The notes beneath the pieces are model-generated. The model saw only the letters and a program-made list of their open reading frames with translations, was not told the DNA's origin and did not search any database. Shown here in pieces: positions 7,292-15,435 of a stretch of DNA of 15,563 nt. The translations under genes were made by a program, and so were the position numbers. Every line of letters starts with the position of its first letter. Position 1 is the stretch's first letter. This DNA comes from Thioalkalivibrio sp. (GTDB lineage Bacteria; Pseudomonadota; Gammaproteobacteria; Ectothiorhodospirales; Ectothiorhodospiraceae), in assembly GCA_007120575.1 (NCBI GenBank), contig SKNJ01000285.1, forward strand, positions 1 through 15,563. The letters run 5' to 3'.

Positions 7292-7621
7292 ATGACCCTG
7301 AGCGAACTGCTGATCTATCTCGACGAACACATGGACACGGCCTTCCTGGACGGTGACCCCGACATGACCCTGGAGAAGGCACGCAGTGGCGAGCACCAGG
7401 ACCCGATTGCCGGCGAGATCCTCAAGGCACTGATGGACGGGGCCGGCGCCGACCGCCCCGATACGCCGCTCGAGCGCGCCGACGCGGTGCGCGCATTCGG
7501 CCCGCTGCGCCTGAAGTACATGGCCGACGATGCGCCGGTGGAGGGTTTTCGGGCCGTGGAGAAGACCATCGTGACCATCGACGCGGCCTATAACGAGGAG
7601 GCCCTGCAGTCACGCGGATAA
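7292..7621 (+). CDS. Unrecognised small acidic protein (109 aa)
   Basis: I do not recognise this family. The start at ATG 7292 has TAGGAG (7279-7284) at a good distance, and the codon use is like that of its neighbours, so the gene looks real. The product is strongly acidic, has no cysteine, no signal peptide and no membrane helix. It begins with an amphipathic helix (MTLSELLIYLDEHMD), has an Asp-rich loop (FLDGDPDM), a probable helix around EILKALMDG, and a segment GPLRLKYMADDAPVEGF followed by KTIVTIDAAYNEEAL. It follows the aminotransferase gene by 48 nt on the same strand. A small cytosolic accessory or regulatory protein is possible, but nothing in the sequence indicates its role. Confidence 0.7.
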   Translation: MTLSELLIYLDEHMDTAFLDGDPDMTLEKARSGEHQDPIAGEILKALMDGAGADRPDTPLERADAVRAFGPLRLKYMADDAPVEGFRAVEKTIVTIDAAYNEEALQSRG

Positions 7622-7640
7622 CGCGCGGGGCGCGCAGGGC

Positions 7641-7657
7641 CGGGATTCGGCATCCCG
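7641..7657. terminator. Hairpin after the 109-aa gene
   Basis: A perfect 6-bp stem CGGGAT/ATCCCG with a TCGGC loop lies 19 nt beyond the stop codon. There is no T-run, so termination is only a possibility. Confidence 0.3.
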
Positions 7658-7696
7658 CGCGGTGATGGCTGGACCTGGACCCGGTTCTGGCGTTTA

Positions 7697-7748
7697 CGGT
7701 GCCTTCGGCCCAACGTCCTGCCTCGGAGTGACTAGCACGAAGGCACCG
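7697..7748. repeat. 11-bp perfect inverted repeat between convergent genes
   Basis: CGGTGCCTTCG (7697-7707) is repeated inverted as CGAAGGCACCG (7738-7748) around a 30-nt spacer. A second inverted copy of the outer part, CACCGTA (7754-7760) against TACGGTG (7695-7701), offers an alternative fold. It lies in the 178-bp gap where the 109-aa gene and ilvA converge. It may be a terminator without T-run or a degenerate REP/MITE-like element. Confidence 0.55.
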
Positions 7749-7799
7749 CGAACACCGTAGGGCAGAGCGGACGCGGGACGCGCGCGCCCCGGAACGCGA

Positions 7800-9314
7800 T
7801 CAGCGCAGGAACAGCGAATAGGCTGGGTTCGCGGTCTCTTCGTGCCAGGGGTACCCCACCTCCTTCAGAAACGCGCGAAAACGCGCGCGATCCTCGGCCG
7901 GGATCTGCATCCCCACCAGGACCCGCCCATAGGCCGCCCCATGGTTGCGATAGTGGAACAGACTGATGTTCCAGGTTGCCCCCATATGGGTGAGAAAGTT
8001 CAGCAACGCCCCCGGACGCTCGGGAAACTCGAAACGATACAGCCGCTCGTTGCGCACGCCGCCACCATGCCCGCCGACCATGTGCCGCAAGTGCAGCTTG
8101 GCGACCTCGTTCTCGGTCATATCCAGCACATCATATCCCTGTGCACTGAGGGTCTCGCGGATCGCCTGGCGTTCCGCCTCGCCCCCTTCGAGCTTGATGC
8201 CGGCAAACACCTGGGCCTGCTGGTCGTCCGCATAGCGGTAGTTGAACTCGGTGATTCCGCGCTTGCCGATCGCCTGGCAAAACTGGCGGAAGCTGCCCGG
8301 GCGCTCGGGGATCGTCACCGCGAACAGCGCCTCGCGGTGTTCCCCGATCTCTGCCCGCTCGGCCACGTGACGCAGCCGGTCGAAATTGATGTTCGCGCCA
8401 CTGAGGACCGCCGCCAGGCTGGCATCCTTCAGGCCCTCGCGCTGCACATATTGTTTCATCCCGGCCACTGCCAGCGCCCCGGCGGGTTCCGCGAGTACCC
8501 GGGTGTCGTCGAACACATCCTTGATCGCGGCACAGATCGAGTCGGTGTCGACCAGCAGTACCTCATCGACCAGCTCGCGTACCAGACGAAAGGTTTCCTT
8601 GCCAACCTGGCGCACCGCGGCCCCGTCGGCGAAGATCCCGACCTGTTTCAGATTGACGCGCCGATTCTGCTCCAGCGCCTTGTACATCGACGGGGCATCG
8701 TCCGGCTCCACGCCGATGACCTTGATTTCCGGGCGCAGGCGCTTGATGTAGGCGGCCATCCCGGCCGCCAGCCCGCCACCACCGATACAGACGAACACCG
8801 CGTCCAGATGGCCCGGGTGCTGGCGCAGCAGCTCCATCGCCACCGTGCCCTGCCCGGCGATCACGTCGGGGTCATCGAACGGATGAATGAACGTGTAGCC
8901 GTGTTTCTGCTCCAGCTCGCGGGCATACGCGGCGGCCTCGTCGAAAGAGTCCCCGCGCAGTACCGCCTTGCCACCAAATCGGCGCACCGCGTCGATCTTG
9001 ATCGACGGTGTCGTCACCGGCATTACGATCACGGCCTTGATGCCGAGGTGACTCGCGCCCAGCGCGACGCCCTGGGCATGATTGCCAGCGGAGGCGGCCA
9101 CGACGCCCTTTGCGCGCTGTTCCGGGGTCAGCTGGGAGATCTTGTTGTAGGCACCGCGCAACTTGAACGAGAACACCGGCTGCAAGTCCTCGCGCTTGAG
9201 CCAGACATTGCAACCGAGGCGCTGCGACAGTGTCGGCATCCGGTCCAGCGGCGTCTCCCGGGCCACGTCGTAAACCCGGGCAGTCAGGATTTTTTCGAGG
9301 TAGGGATAGTTCAT
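7800..9314 (-). CDS. ilvA: Biosynthetic threonine deaminase (threonine ammonia-lyase)
   Basis: The 504-residue product starts at ATG 9314 (MNYPYLEKIL); an in-frame ATG six codons earlier lacks family similarity. It converts L-threonine to 2-oxobutanoate plus ammonia, the committed step of isoleucine synthesis. The PLP lysine is Lys51 in FSFKLRGAYN, SAGNHAQG (75-82) lines the active site, and CIGGGGLAAGM (177-185) holds the phosphate loop. Two C-terminal ACT-like regulatory domains begin near LFAVTIPERPGSFRQF and LYRFEFPERPGALLNF; these bind isoleucine (inhibitor) and valine in the long biosynthetic form, unlike the short catabolic TdcB. Length equals that of biosynthetic IlvA. It is monocistronic here, not in an ilv operon, and divergent from rpiA. 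No attenuator or leader peptide is seen, and there is no good Shine-Dalgarno sequence. Confidence 0.96.
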   Translation of the reverse strand: MNYPYLEKILTARVYDVARETPLDRMPTLSQRLGCNVWLKREDLQPVFSFKLRGAYNKISQLTPEQRAKGVVAASAGNHAQGVALGASHLGIKAVIVMPVTTPSIKIDAVRRFGGKAVLRGDSFDEAAAYARELEQKHGYTFIHPFDDPDVIAGQGTVAMELLRQHPGHLDAVFVCIGGGGLAAGMAAYIKRLRPEIKVIGVEPDDAPSMYKALEQNRRVNLKQVGIFADGAAVRQVGKETFRLVRELVDEVLLVDTDSICAAIKDVFDDTRVLAEPAGALAVAGMKQYVQREGLKDASLAAVLSGANINFDRLRHVAERAEIGEHREALFAVTIPERPGSFRQFCQAIGKRGITEFNYRYADDQQAQVFAGIKLEGGEAERQAIRETLSAQGYDVLDMTENEVAKLHLRHMVGGHGGGVRNERLYRFEFPERPGALLNFLTHMGATWNISLFHYRNHGAAYGRVLVGMQIPAEDRARFRAFLKEVGYPWHEETANPAYSLFLR

Positions 9315-9371
9315 AGGCCCGCACGATAGCATGCCCCGCGCCCTGCGCTGAGGTGCCCGGCGGCCGAATGC

Positions 9372-9416
9372 TTGTGGTTATTGCTCCACTCTCGGTATCC
9401 TCACCGGGTTATACCC
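9372..9416 (+). promoter_or_regulatory. Possible rpiA promoter with small palindrome
   Basis: TTGTGG (9372-9377) and TATCCT (9396-9401) with an 18-nt spacer form a plausible promoter 35 nt before the rpiA start. Just downstream, GGGT-TAT-ACCC (9406-9416) is a short perfect palindrome placed near the expected transcription start, where a repressor could act. Both are pattern matches only. Confidence 0.3.
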
Positions 9417-9436
9417 AGGACATACGGGAACCATTG

Positions 9437-10099
9437 ATGAATCAGGATGACATGAAAAAGGCGGTTGCCGAGGCAGCCCTGGAACGCATCGAAAGCGGCT
9501 GGGTGGTCGGCGTCGGCACCGGCTCGACCGCGAACTATTTTATTGACGCCCTCGCGGGCCTGAAGGGCAAGATCGACGGCGCGGTGGCCTCCAGCAATGC
9601 CAGCGCCGAGCGCCTGCGCGGCCACGGTATCGAGGTTCTGGACCTGAACTCCGCGGGCCCGTTGCCAATCTATGTGGACGGCGCGGACGAGGCCACCCGC
9701 CACCTGCACCTGACCAAGGGCGGTGGTGGCGCGCTCACGCGCGAGAAGATTGTCGCAGCGGCGTCGAAGACTTTCGTCTGTGTCATCGACTCCACCAAGG
9801 AGGCTGCCTATCTGGGCGGCTACCCTCTGCCGGTCGAGGTCATCCCGATGGCGCGCAGCCATGTCGCGCGCGAACTGGCAAAGCTGGGCGGCAATCCGGA
9901 ACTGCGTGACGGACTGTACACCGACAATGGCAACGTGATCCTGGACGTGCACAACCTGCGCATCATGAACCCGGTCGAACTCGAGTCCGAGATCGATCAC
10001 ATCGCCGGGGTGGTCACCAATGGGCTGTTCGCGCGCCGCCCGGCCGACATCATGCTGATCGGTTCGGATACCGGCGTCGAGGAAGTCACCGCCGGCTGA
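9437..10099 (+). CDS. rpiA: Ribose-5-phosphate isomerase A
   Basis: The 220-residue product starts at ATG 9437 ([10 protein letters not shown]), matching the Escherichia coli RpiA start; the frame runs upstream to 9353 without family similarity. It interconverts ribose 5-phosphate and ribulose 5-phosphate in the non-oxidative pentose phosphate pathway and the Calvin cycle. All signatures are present: GVGTGST at 25-31 (phosphate loop), YVDGADE at 79-85, and [11 protein letters not shown] at 94-104 with the catalytic base Glu103. The later blocks [12 protein letters not shown] and [11 protein letters not shown] are intact, and the length is normal. The DUF2905 gene follows after 16 nt, suggesting a shared transcript. 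Confidence 0.97.
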   Translation: MNQDDMKKAVAEAALERIESGWVVGVGTGSTANYFIDALAGLKGKIDGAVASSNASAERLRGHGIEVLDLNSAGPLPIYVDGADEATRHLHLTKGGGGALTREKIVAAASKTFVCVIDSTKEAAYLGGYPLPVEVIPMARSHVARELAKLGGNPELRDGLYTDNGNVILDVHNLRIMNPVELESEIDHIAGVVTNGLFARRPADIMLIGSDTGVEEVTAG

Positions 10100-10115
10100 G
10101 GACCCCGCAGCCCCG

Positions 10116-10325
10116 ATGAACGCGACCGGCAAATGGCTGCTGATCATCGGCGGGCTGATCATGCTGCTCGGCCTGCTTTGGCCCTGGCTTGGCAAGATCC
10201 CCTGGGGTCGCCTGCCCGGCGATATCGTGATCGAGCGCGAGAACATGCGCTTCTACTTTCCGATCACCACGATGATCATCGTCAGCGTGGTGATATCGAT
10301 CATCCTGGCGCTGTTTCGTCGCTGA
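10116..10325 (+). CDS. DUF2905 small membrane protein
   Basis: The 69-residue product starts at ATG 10116, 16 nt after the rpiA stop; the only purine-rich stretch (GAGGA overlapping that stop) is rather far, so translation may depend on coupling. Two membrane helices are visible, about 7-25 and 47-66, joined by GKIPWGRLPGDIVIERENM. The LGRLPGDI-x-IER loop and the following FYFPITTMIIVS are the hallmarks of DUF2905. The function of the family is not known. Its right end lies 7 nt from a foldback element. Confidence 0.88.
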   Translation: MNATGKWLLIIGGLIMLLGLLWPWLGKIPWGRLPGDIVIERENMRFYFPITTMIIVSVVISIILALFRR

Positions 10326-10332
10326 ATCCGGG

Positions 10333-10501
10333 CTAGGAGCCTGTCGGACTTGGGGCTGATCTACTGCGCGTGCGGGAGAGCGGCCCCTTTTTCCGCTCTC
10401 TCTCGTTACAGAGTCCCCACTATGCGCCTCGAGAGACCGAAAAAATGGTCTCACTCTCCCATCACGCTCGCGACGATCGCCCAAATCCGACAGGCTCCTA
10501 G
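10333..10501. mobile_element. 169-bp foldback, MITE-like element
   Basis: The ends are a perfect 16-bp inverted repeat, CTAGGAGCCTGTCGGA (10333-10348) and its complement (10486-10501). The similarity continues imperfectly inward: TTGGG pairs with CCCAA, and GGGAGAG (10374-10380) pairs with CTCTCCC (10454-10460) at exactly equal distance from each end. Each arm holds its own small hairpin (GAGAGCGG/CCGCTCTC at 10376-10400 and GAGACC/GGTCTC at 10433-10452) with a T- or A-rich loop. It encodes no transposase. Outer bases TA or CTAG on both sides would fit target duplication by an IS5-group transposase, but the parent is not in the window. It fills most of the gap between DUF2905 and the rhodanese gene and may also stop transcription. 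Confidence 0.75.
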
Positions 10502-10502
10502 C

Positions 10503-10527
10503 AAGAAGGGCCGGGGATACCCGGCCC
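10503..10527 (-). terminator. Rho-independent terminator of the rhodanese gene
   Basis: On the minus strand, 3 nt after the rhodanese stop codon, an 8-bp GC stem GGGCCGGG/CCCGGCCC (10508-10527, loop of 4) is followed by TTCTT. The geometry is that of an intrinsic terminator with a short U-tract. Confidence 0.65.
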
Positions 10528-10530
10528 CGG

Positions 10531-11367
10531 TCAGTGCGCCATGACCTCGTCATAGAAGCCCTGCAGGCCGCCGTCGAGGAAATGGTAGTCCTCGATGCCA
10601 CGCTCCTCCAGGTGATACTGCAACCAGCGCACCTGCTGGCCATGCTGGTCAAAGATCAGCAATGCTTGCCCGGCGTCGTGCGCAGCACTCAGCGCGGCAT
10701 CGAGCCGCTCCATGTCGGTCAGCGGAACCGTCTGTTCGCGACCCGTGAACAGGGAGATTTCGTCACGCTCGGCGGGGCTGCGGATATCCAGGACCACGGC
10801 ATCCGGATCCTGGCGTACCCGGTCGGCGAAGGCCTGCGCATCCAGTAGCCGCGCCTCGAATGCCTCGCCGCTGATCAGCGCTCCGGGGTCTTCGTTCACC
10901 GGGACCCCGCGCAACACCGCGAAATTCGAGTAACGCTCGGCCCAGTCGAGGACCCCGGCATCGAAGGCCTGCGCCGGCCCGATGTCGTCTTCCTCGTTCA
11001 CCTGTGCCACCGCGCGGTACGCGAGATAGCTTTCCCGACCATTGCAGTAAAACACCAGCGGTCCACCGTGTTCGCGCTCGAGGTCGCGCACCTGATCGAG
11101 GAAATCGGGGGCGTGCAACTCCACGTGATGCGCCCCCTCGATATGCAGGATGTCGTATTCAAAGCGCGGGCGGACATCAATCACCGTGAAGCGCGACAGC
11201 TGACCACGCAGGTCAAACAGGTCGATGGCCTGGACGCCAAACCGGTCGTACAGGGAACGACCCGGGAACTCGGTCAGGGTCTGCGCGCTCGCGGCGATGG
11301 GAGCACCCGCCAGCAGGACGCAAAGGCCGGCAACGGCCACCCGACGACAAGCATTGTTCAATGGCAT
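10531..11367 (-). CDS. Exported tandem-rhodanese sulfurtransferase, second domain Cys-less
   Basis: The 278-residue product starts at ATG 11367 with AGGA 6 nt upstream. Residues 1-28 are a signal peptide (MPLNNACRRVAVAGL..., cleavage after ASA), so it acts in the periplasm. The first rhodanese domain (about 35-148) has VIDVRPRFEYDILHIEGAHHV and an active-site loop with Cys108 in YCNGRESYLA; by family this cysteine carries a persulfide and passes sulfane sulfur to an acceptor such as cyanide, thiols or a protein. The second domain (about 172-275) has VVLDIRSPAERDEI and LDGGLQGF, but its loop reads IFDQHGQQ, with Asp240 where the cysteine should be, so it is probably structural. Thiosulfate:cyanide rhodaneses usually keep the cysteine in the C-terminal domain instead. 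It has its own promoter and terminator, downstream of the long oxidoreductase gene. Confidence 0.85.
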   Translation of the reverse strand: MPLNNACRRVAVAGLCVLLAGAPIAASAQTLTEFPGRSLYDRFGVQAIDLFDLRGQLSRFTVIDVRPRFEYDILHIEGAHHVELHAPDFLDQVRDLEREHGGPLVFYCNGRESYLAYRAVAQVNEEDDIGPAQAFDAGVLDWAERYSNFAVLRGVPVNEDPGALISGEAFEARLLDAQAFADRVRQDPDAVVLDIRSPAERDEISLFTGREQTVPLTDMERLDAALSAAHDAGQALLIFDQHGQQVRWLQYHLEERGIEDYHFLDGGLQGFYDEVMAH

Positions 11368-11376
11368 GTGACTTCC

Positions 11377-11403
11377 TTTCCTGGGCTGGCTTTCCTGGGC
11401 TGG
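11377..11403. repeat. Short tandem repeat upstream of the rhodanese gene
   Basis: TTTCCTGGGCTGG occurs twice (11377-11389 and 11391-11403) with a period of 14 bp. It lies within the leader just before the ribosome site of the rhodanese gene and partly duplicates its purine-rich stretch on the minus strand. Confidence 0.6.
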
Positions 11404-11543
11404 GCCGGGCCACTTTCTGGGGCGCAAGGCGGAAACGTGGTGCCTGGTTCGCGCGGATTCGGGCACTACTGTCCTGTTGCGACGCTGCGGCGTCAAGCTT
11501 TATTCCCGGGGAGACACCCCCGCGCCACGCGGCGTCGGGCCCG

Positions 11544-11571
11544 ATTGTAGCGCCCCCGAGGCGTGGATCAA
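11544..11571 (-). promoter_or_regulatory. Predicted sigma70 promoter of the rhodanese gene
   Basis: On the minus strand TTGATC (11566-11571) and TACAAT (11544-11549) are separated by 16 nt; the -10 matches 5/6 and the -35 4/6. It sits 22 nt beyond the stop of the oxidoreductase gene, so the rhodanese gene can be transcribed independently, with a leader of about 170 nt. The leader holds a GACGC/GCGTC hairpin (11481-11494). Confidence 0.5.
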
Positions 11572-11592
11572 TACGGGTCCGGATCCGAGACC

Positions 11593-14500
11593 CTACAGCA
11601 GCACCTTCTCGATCCCGCCGGCCCGGGCGCGCCCGACAAATTCCTGCTGCCAGCCGTCGCCCAGCAGTCGGTTGGCCATCTCCACCACGATGTAGTCGGT
11701 ATCCAGTCCGGTGTCCTCGCGGTAGCGCGACAGGCCCTGCTGACAGGCCGGGCAGGAGGTCAGCATCTTCACGTTTCCGTTTTCCGCCTTCTCGTGGCCA
11801 GTAAGCTCCTTGATGCCCTTGTGCAGCTCTTCCTGCTTGCGGAACCGCACCTGGGTGGCAATATCCGGGCGACTGATCGCAAAGGTCCCCGCTTCGCCGC
11901 AGCAACGATCGGATTGCAGGACCGGCTGGCCCAGCAGCTTGCCGGCCACCTCGGTCGGCTTGTAGGTCTTCATCGGCGAGTGGCAGGGATCGTGGTACAT
12001 GTACTGAACGCCCTTGAGCCCCTCCAGCTTCACGCCCTTCTCCATCAGGTATTCGTGAATATCCACCAGGCGGCAGCCCGGGAAGATCTTCTCGAACTCG
12101 TATTTCAGGAGCTGGTCCATGCAGGTCCCGCAGGACACCACCACCGTCCGAATGTCCAGGTAGTTCAGCGTGGTCGCCAGACGATGGAACAGCACCCGGT
12201 TCTCGGTGGTGATCTGCGAGGCCTTGTCGGCGTCGCCGTTGGATTTTTGTGGGTAGCCGCAGCACAGGTAGCCCGGTGGCAGCACTGTCTGCGCGCCGAC
12301 GTCGTAGAGCATCGCCAGCGTGGCCAGGCCCACCTGGCTGAACAGACGCTCGGAGCCGCAACCGGGGAAATAGAACACAGCATCGGAGTCGATGTCGGTC
12401 TTGACCGGGTCGCGCAGGATCGGGGCATACCGAGCGTCCTCCAGCCCCAGCATCTGGCGCGTGGTCTGGCTGGGAAGACCGGCCGGCATCGGCTTCTTCA
12501 CGAAGTGCACCACCTGCTCCGGAATCGATGCCTTGCCGGTAGTGGAACGCGGGCGCTTGCCCTCGCCCAGCAGATTGAGGCGGCGGAAGGTCGCATGGCC
12601 CAGACGCTGGGCGGCATAACCCCACTGGATCGCACCCTTGCGCAGACCCTTGATGGTGCGCACATCCTTGGTGTTCAGGAATGCCATGGAGACCCGGGTG
12701 GCCAGGCTCTGCTTGCGCTTGCCATTCTGCTTCAGAATCGAGCGCATGTGCATGGTCACGTCCCCGAAGTCGATGTCGACCGGGCAGGGATTCAGGCACT
12801 TGTGGCAGACCGTGCAATGGTCGGCCACGTCGTTCATCTCCTCGAAGTGATTCAGCGACAGCCCGCGACGGGTCTGCTCCTCGTACAGGAAGGCCTCGAC
12901 GATCAGCCCGGTGGCAAGGATCTTGTTGCGCGGCGAGTACAGCAGATTCGCGCGCGGCACGTGCGTATTGCAGACCGGCTTGCACTTGCCACAACGCAGG
13001 CAGTCCTGGATCTCGTCATTCAGATCGCCCAGTTCGCTGCGCTCCAGGATCAATGCCTCCTGCTTCACCAGGCGCAGCGATGGCGTGTAGGCATTCGCCA
13101 GTCCGGAGCCTTCCAGCAGTTTGCCGGCATTGAACACGCCGTTCGGGTCGACCTGTTTCTTGTATTCGGCGAACGACTCGATGCGCTCCGGCTCCAGATA
13201 CTGCATCTTGGTCAGCCCGATGCCGTGCTCGCCGGAGATCACGCCGTTGAGTTCACGCGCCAGGCGCATCACTCCATCCACCAGGCGCTCGGCGGCGTGC
13301 ATCATCTGGTAGTCGTTGGAATTAACCGGAATGTTGGTGTGCACGTTGCCATCACCGGCATGCATGTGCAGGGCGATGAACAGCCGACTGGTCAACACGC
13401 GATCGTGGATCGCGGTCAGGCGTTTGCGTACCGATTCCATCTGGCGGCCGTTAAAGATGTCGAACAGCGGGCGCTCGATCTCCTGGCGGTAGGAGATACG
13501 CAGGCTCCGACGCAGCAACAGATTGATCAGCTTGTCGTGTTCACGGCGATCCGCGCGCGCGGGCTCGTCCAGCAGCGCGTCGCACTCGGAGGCAAGAGTA
13601 AAAAAGTTGTCGGCGATCGCCCGCCAGCGCCCGCGGACCCCCTCGAGGACCTCGACCGCGCGCTGACGCTTGGCCTCGAACCACTGCTGGCCCTCGCCTT
13701 CCGGGTCGTCCAGCAGTTCGCGCAGCTCGGGGTGGTCGCCCTGCATGCACTCCAGCATCTCGTCGACCATCGCCAGCTTGTTCTTCAGTGACTCGCGGAC
13801 GTTCAGGGTCTCCACACCCTCGGTGTATTCCGCCAGGCGTTCCAGCGGGATTACCACGTCCTCGTTGATCTTGAAGGCATTGGTGTGATGTGCGATCGCG
13901 GCGGTGCGCGCGCGGTCAGCCCAGAAGCGCTTGCGCGCCTCCGGGCTCACCGCGATGAAGCCCTCGCCATTGCGCGCGTTCGCCGCGCGCACCATCTTTG
14001 CGGCCAGACGCCCCAGTGCGTCCTCGTTATCCGAGACGATATCCGCGACCAGCACCATCTTCGGCAGGTCGCCGCGTGCGCCCTTGGGGGTGTACTTCAC
14101 CGCGCGCACATAGCGCTCGTCGAGGTGCTCCAGACCCGCCAGCAGGACCCCTTCCTCGGCATCCACGGCGTCTTTGATCTCCACGATCGCCGGGACCGCC
14201 TCGTGCAGGTCCGTACCATAGAACTCCAGGCAGACGGTACGCACATTGTCCGGCATACGATGGAGAATGAACTCGGCCGAAGTAATCAGGCCGTCGCAGC
14301 CCTCCTTCTGGATACCGGGGACCCCCATCAGGGACTTGTCGGTCACATCCTTGCCGAGCCCGGCCTTGCGGAAACCGGCGCCCGGCATCTCCAGGATTTC
14401 CGGCTCCCCCTTGGGTGTACGGCCATCCGCGGCATAGCGCTGGATACGGAAGCGGACCTGTTCGGCGTCGTGGATCTTGCCCAGGTTGTGCTCCAGACGC

Positions 14501-15435
14501 TCGACCCGCATCCACTCGGCCTCGGGGGTCACCATGGTCCACGCGGCCAGGTTGTCCAGCGCGGTACCCCACAGCACCGCTTTCTTGCCACCGGCGTTCA
14601 TCGCGACGTTGCCGCCGATGGTGGACGCATCCTGCGAGGTCGGATCGACCGCAAACACCAGTCCGTTCGCGGAGGCCAGCTCGGACACCCGACAGGTCAC
14701 CACCCCGGCCTCTACGCGCACCACCGGCACTTCGCGATCCAGCCCCGGCAGGGATTTGCGCTCCACCGCGCCGATCCCCTCCAGCTTTTCGGTGTTGATC
14801 ACCGCCGAACGCTTGCTGAGCGGCACGGCGCTGCCGGTATACCCGGTCCCGCCCCCGCGCGGAATCACGGTCAGGCCGAGATCGACGCAGGCCGCGACCA
14901 GCGGGCCCATCTCCTCTTCCGAGTCGGGCGTCAGCACCACGAACGGGAGTTCCACGCGCCAGTCGGTCGCATCGGTGACATGTGACACCCGCGCCAGTCC
15001 GCCGAACTGGACATTGTCGCGGTGGGTCAGGCCCGTCATGCGCTTGCGCACGCGCTCGCGCAGAGCCAGGGTCTCGCCGAATTCCTCGGCAAACGCGGTC
15101 ACCGCACCCTGTACGCGCCGCGCCAGTTTCAGCGCCTTGTCGTTGCCATCGGCGCGCGCGACGATCTGCTCGATACGATGCTGCATTGCACCAATCAGCG
15201 CCTTACGGCGCTTCTTGTCGTTCAGCAGGTCGTCCTGGATGTAGGGGTTGCGGGTGACCACCCACATGTCGCCCAGCACTTCGAACAACATCCGCGCGGA
15301 TACACCCGTGCGGCGCTCGCCCCGCAGCTCATTGAGCAGCTCCCAGGTATCGAAACCCAGAAAGCGGATGACAATTTCTCGGTCGGAGAACGAAGTGTAG
15401 TTGTACGGGATTTCTCGCACGCGTTCGGCGGTCAT
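11593..15435 (-). CDS. DUF3683 / GlcD–GlcF-type fused FAD and 4Fe-4S oxidoreductase
   Basis: This 1,280-residue protein starts at ATG 15435, where the DUF3683 signature [20 protein letters not shown] begins at once; no clear ribosome site is seen. Domains in order: DUF3683 (about 5-75); a PCMH-type FAD-binding domain (about 160-300) with RGGGTGYTG at 193-201 and [13 protein letters not shown] at 271-283; an FAD-oxidase C-terminal domain with [10 protein letters not shown] near 690 and GEHGIGLTK near 735; two 4Fe-4S motifs, [11 protein letters not shown] near 809-819 and [12 protein letters not shown] near 872-883; and two CCG domains with LCCGYP near 1058 and DRCCGEAG near 1177. This joins GlcD-like and GlcF-like (or D-lactate dehydrogenase) parts in one chain. 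By family it oxidises a 2-hydroxyacid and passes electrons through FAD and iron-sulfur clusters to a quinone or cytochrome. The substrate is not evident; D-lactate or glycolate are the usual candidates. All listed cofactor motifs are intact. Confidence 0.92.
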   Translation of the reverse strand: MTAERVREIPYNYTSFSDREIVIRFLGFDTWELLNELRGERRTGVSARMLFEVLGDMWVVTRNPYIQDDLLNDKKRRKALIGAMQHRIEQIVARADGNDKALKLARRVQGAVTAFAEEFGETLALRERVRKRMTGLTHRDNVQFGGLARVSHVTDATDWRVELPFVVLTPDSEEEMGPLVAACVDLGLTVIPRGGGTGYTGSAVPLSKRSAVINTEKLEGIGAVERKSLPGLDREVPVVRVEAGVVTCRVSELASANGLVFAVDPTSQDASTIGGNVAMNAGGKKAVLWGTALDNLAAWTMVTPEAEWMRVERLEHNLGKIHDAEQVRFRIQRYAADGRTPKGEPEILEMPGAGFRKAGLGKDVTDKSLMGVPGIQKEGCDGLITSAEFILHRMPDNVRTVCLEFYGTDLHEAVPAIVEIKDAVDAEEGVLLAGLEHLDERYVRAVKYTPKGARGDLPKMVLVADIVSDNEDALGRLAAKMVRAANARNGEGFIAVSPEARKRFWADRARTAAIAHHTNAFKINEDVVIPLERLAEYTEGVETLNVRESLKNKLAMVDEMLECMQGDHPELRELLDDPEGEGQQWFEAKRQRAVEVLEGVRGRWRAIADNFFTLASECDALLDEPARADRREHDKLINLLLRRSLRISYRQEIERPLFDIFNGRQMESVRKRLTAIHDRVLTSRLFIALHMHAGDGNVHTNIPVNSNDYQMMHAAERLVDGVMRLARELNGVISGEHGIGLTKMQYLEPERIESFAEYKKQVDPNGVFNAGKLLEGSGLANAYTPSLRLVKQEALILERSELGDLNDEIQDCLRCGKCKPVCNTHVPRANLLYSPRNKILATGLIVEAFLYEEQTRRGLSLNHFEEMNDVADHCTVCHKCLNPCPVDIDFGDVTMHMRSILKQNGKRKQSLATRVSMAFLNTKDVRTIKGLRKGAIQWGYAAQRLGHATFRRLNLLGEGKRPRSTTGKASIPEQVVHFVKKPMPAGLPSQTTRQMLGLEDARYAPILRDPVKTDIDSDAVFYFPGCGSERLFSQVGLATLAMLYDVGAQTVLPPGYLCCGYPQKSNGDADKASQITTENRVLFHRLATTLNYLDIRTVVVSCGTCMDQLLKYEFEKIFPGCRLVDIHEYLMEKGVKLEGLKGVQYMYHDPCHSPMKTYKPTEVAGKLLGQPVLQSDRCCGEAGTFAISRPDIATQVRFRKQEELHKGIKELTGHEKAENGNVKMLTSCPACQQGLSRYREDTGLDTDYIVVEMANRLLGDGWQQEFVGRARAGGIEKVLL

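Noticed and set aside
7842..9329. 495-codon plus-strand frame opposite ilvA
   Set aside because: IlvA on the minus strand is unambiguous; the opposite frame is open only because of high GC content.
9353..9436. Extended N-terminus for RpiA from 9353
   Set aside because: The added 28 residues lack family similarity and cover the predicted promoter; the start at 9437 matches known RpiA.
11213..12994. 593-codon minus-strand frame overlapping the oxidoreductase and rhodanese genes
   Set aside because: It is the +1-shifted shadow of conserved genes and crosses the rhodanese promoter.
11563..13791. 742-codon plus-strand frame opposite the oxidoreductase
   Set aside because: It mirrors codons of the conserved FAD/Fe-S protein and shows His/Gln/Leu-rich antisense composition.
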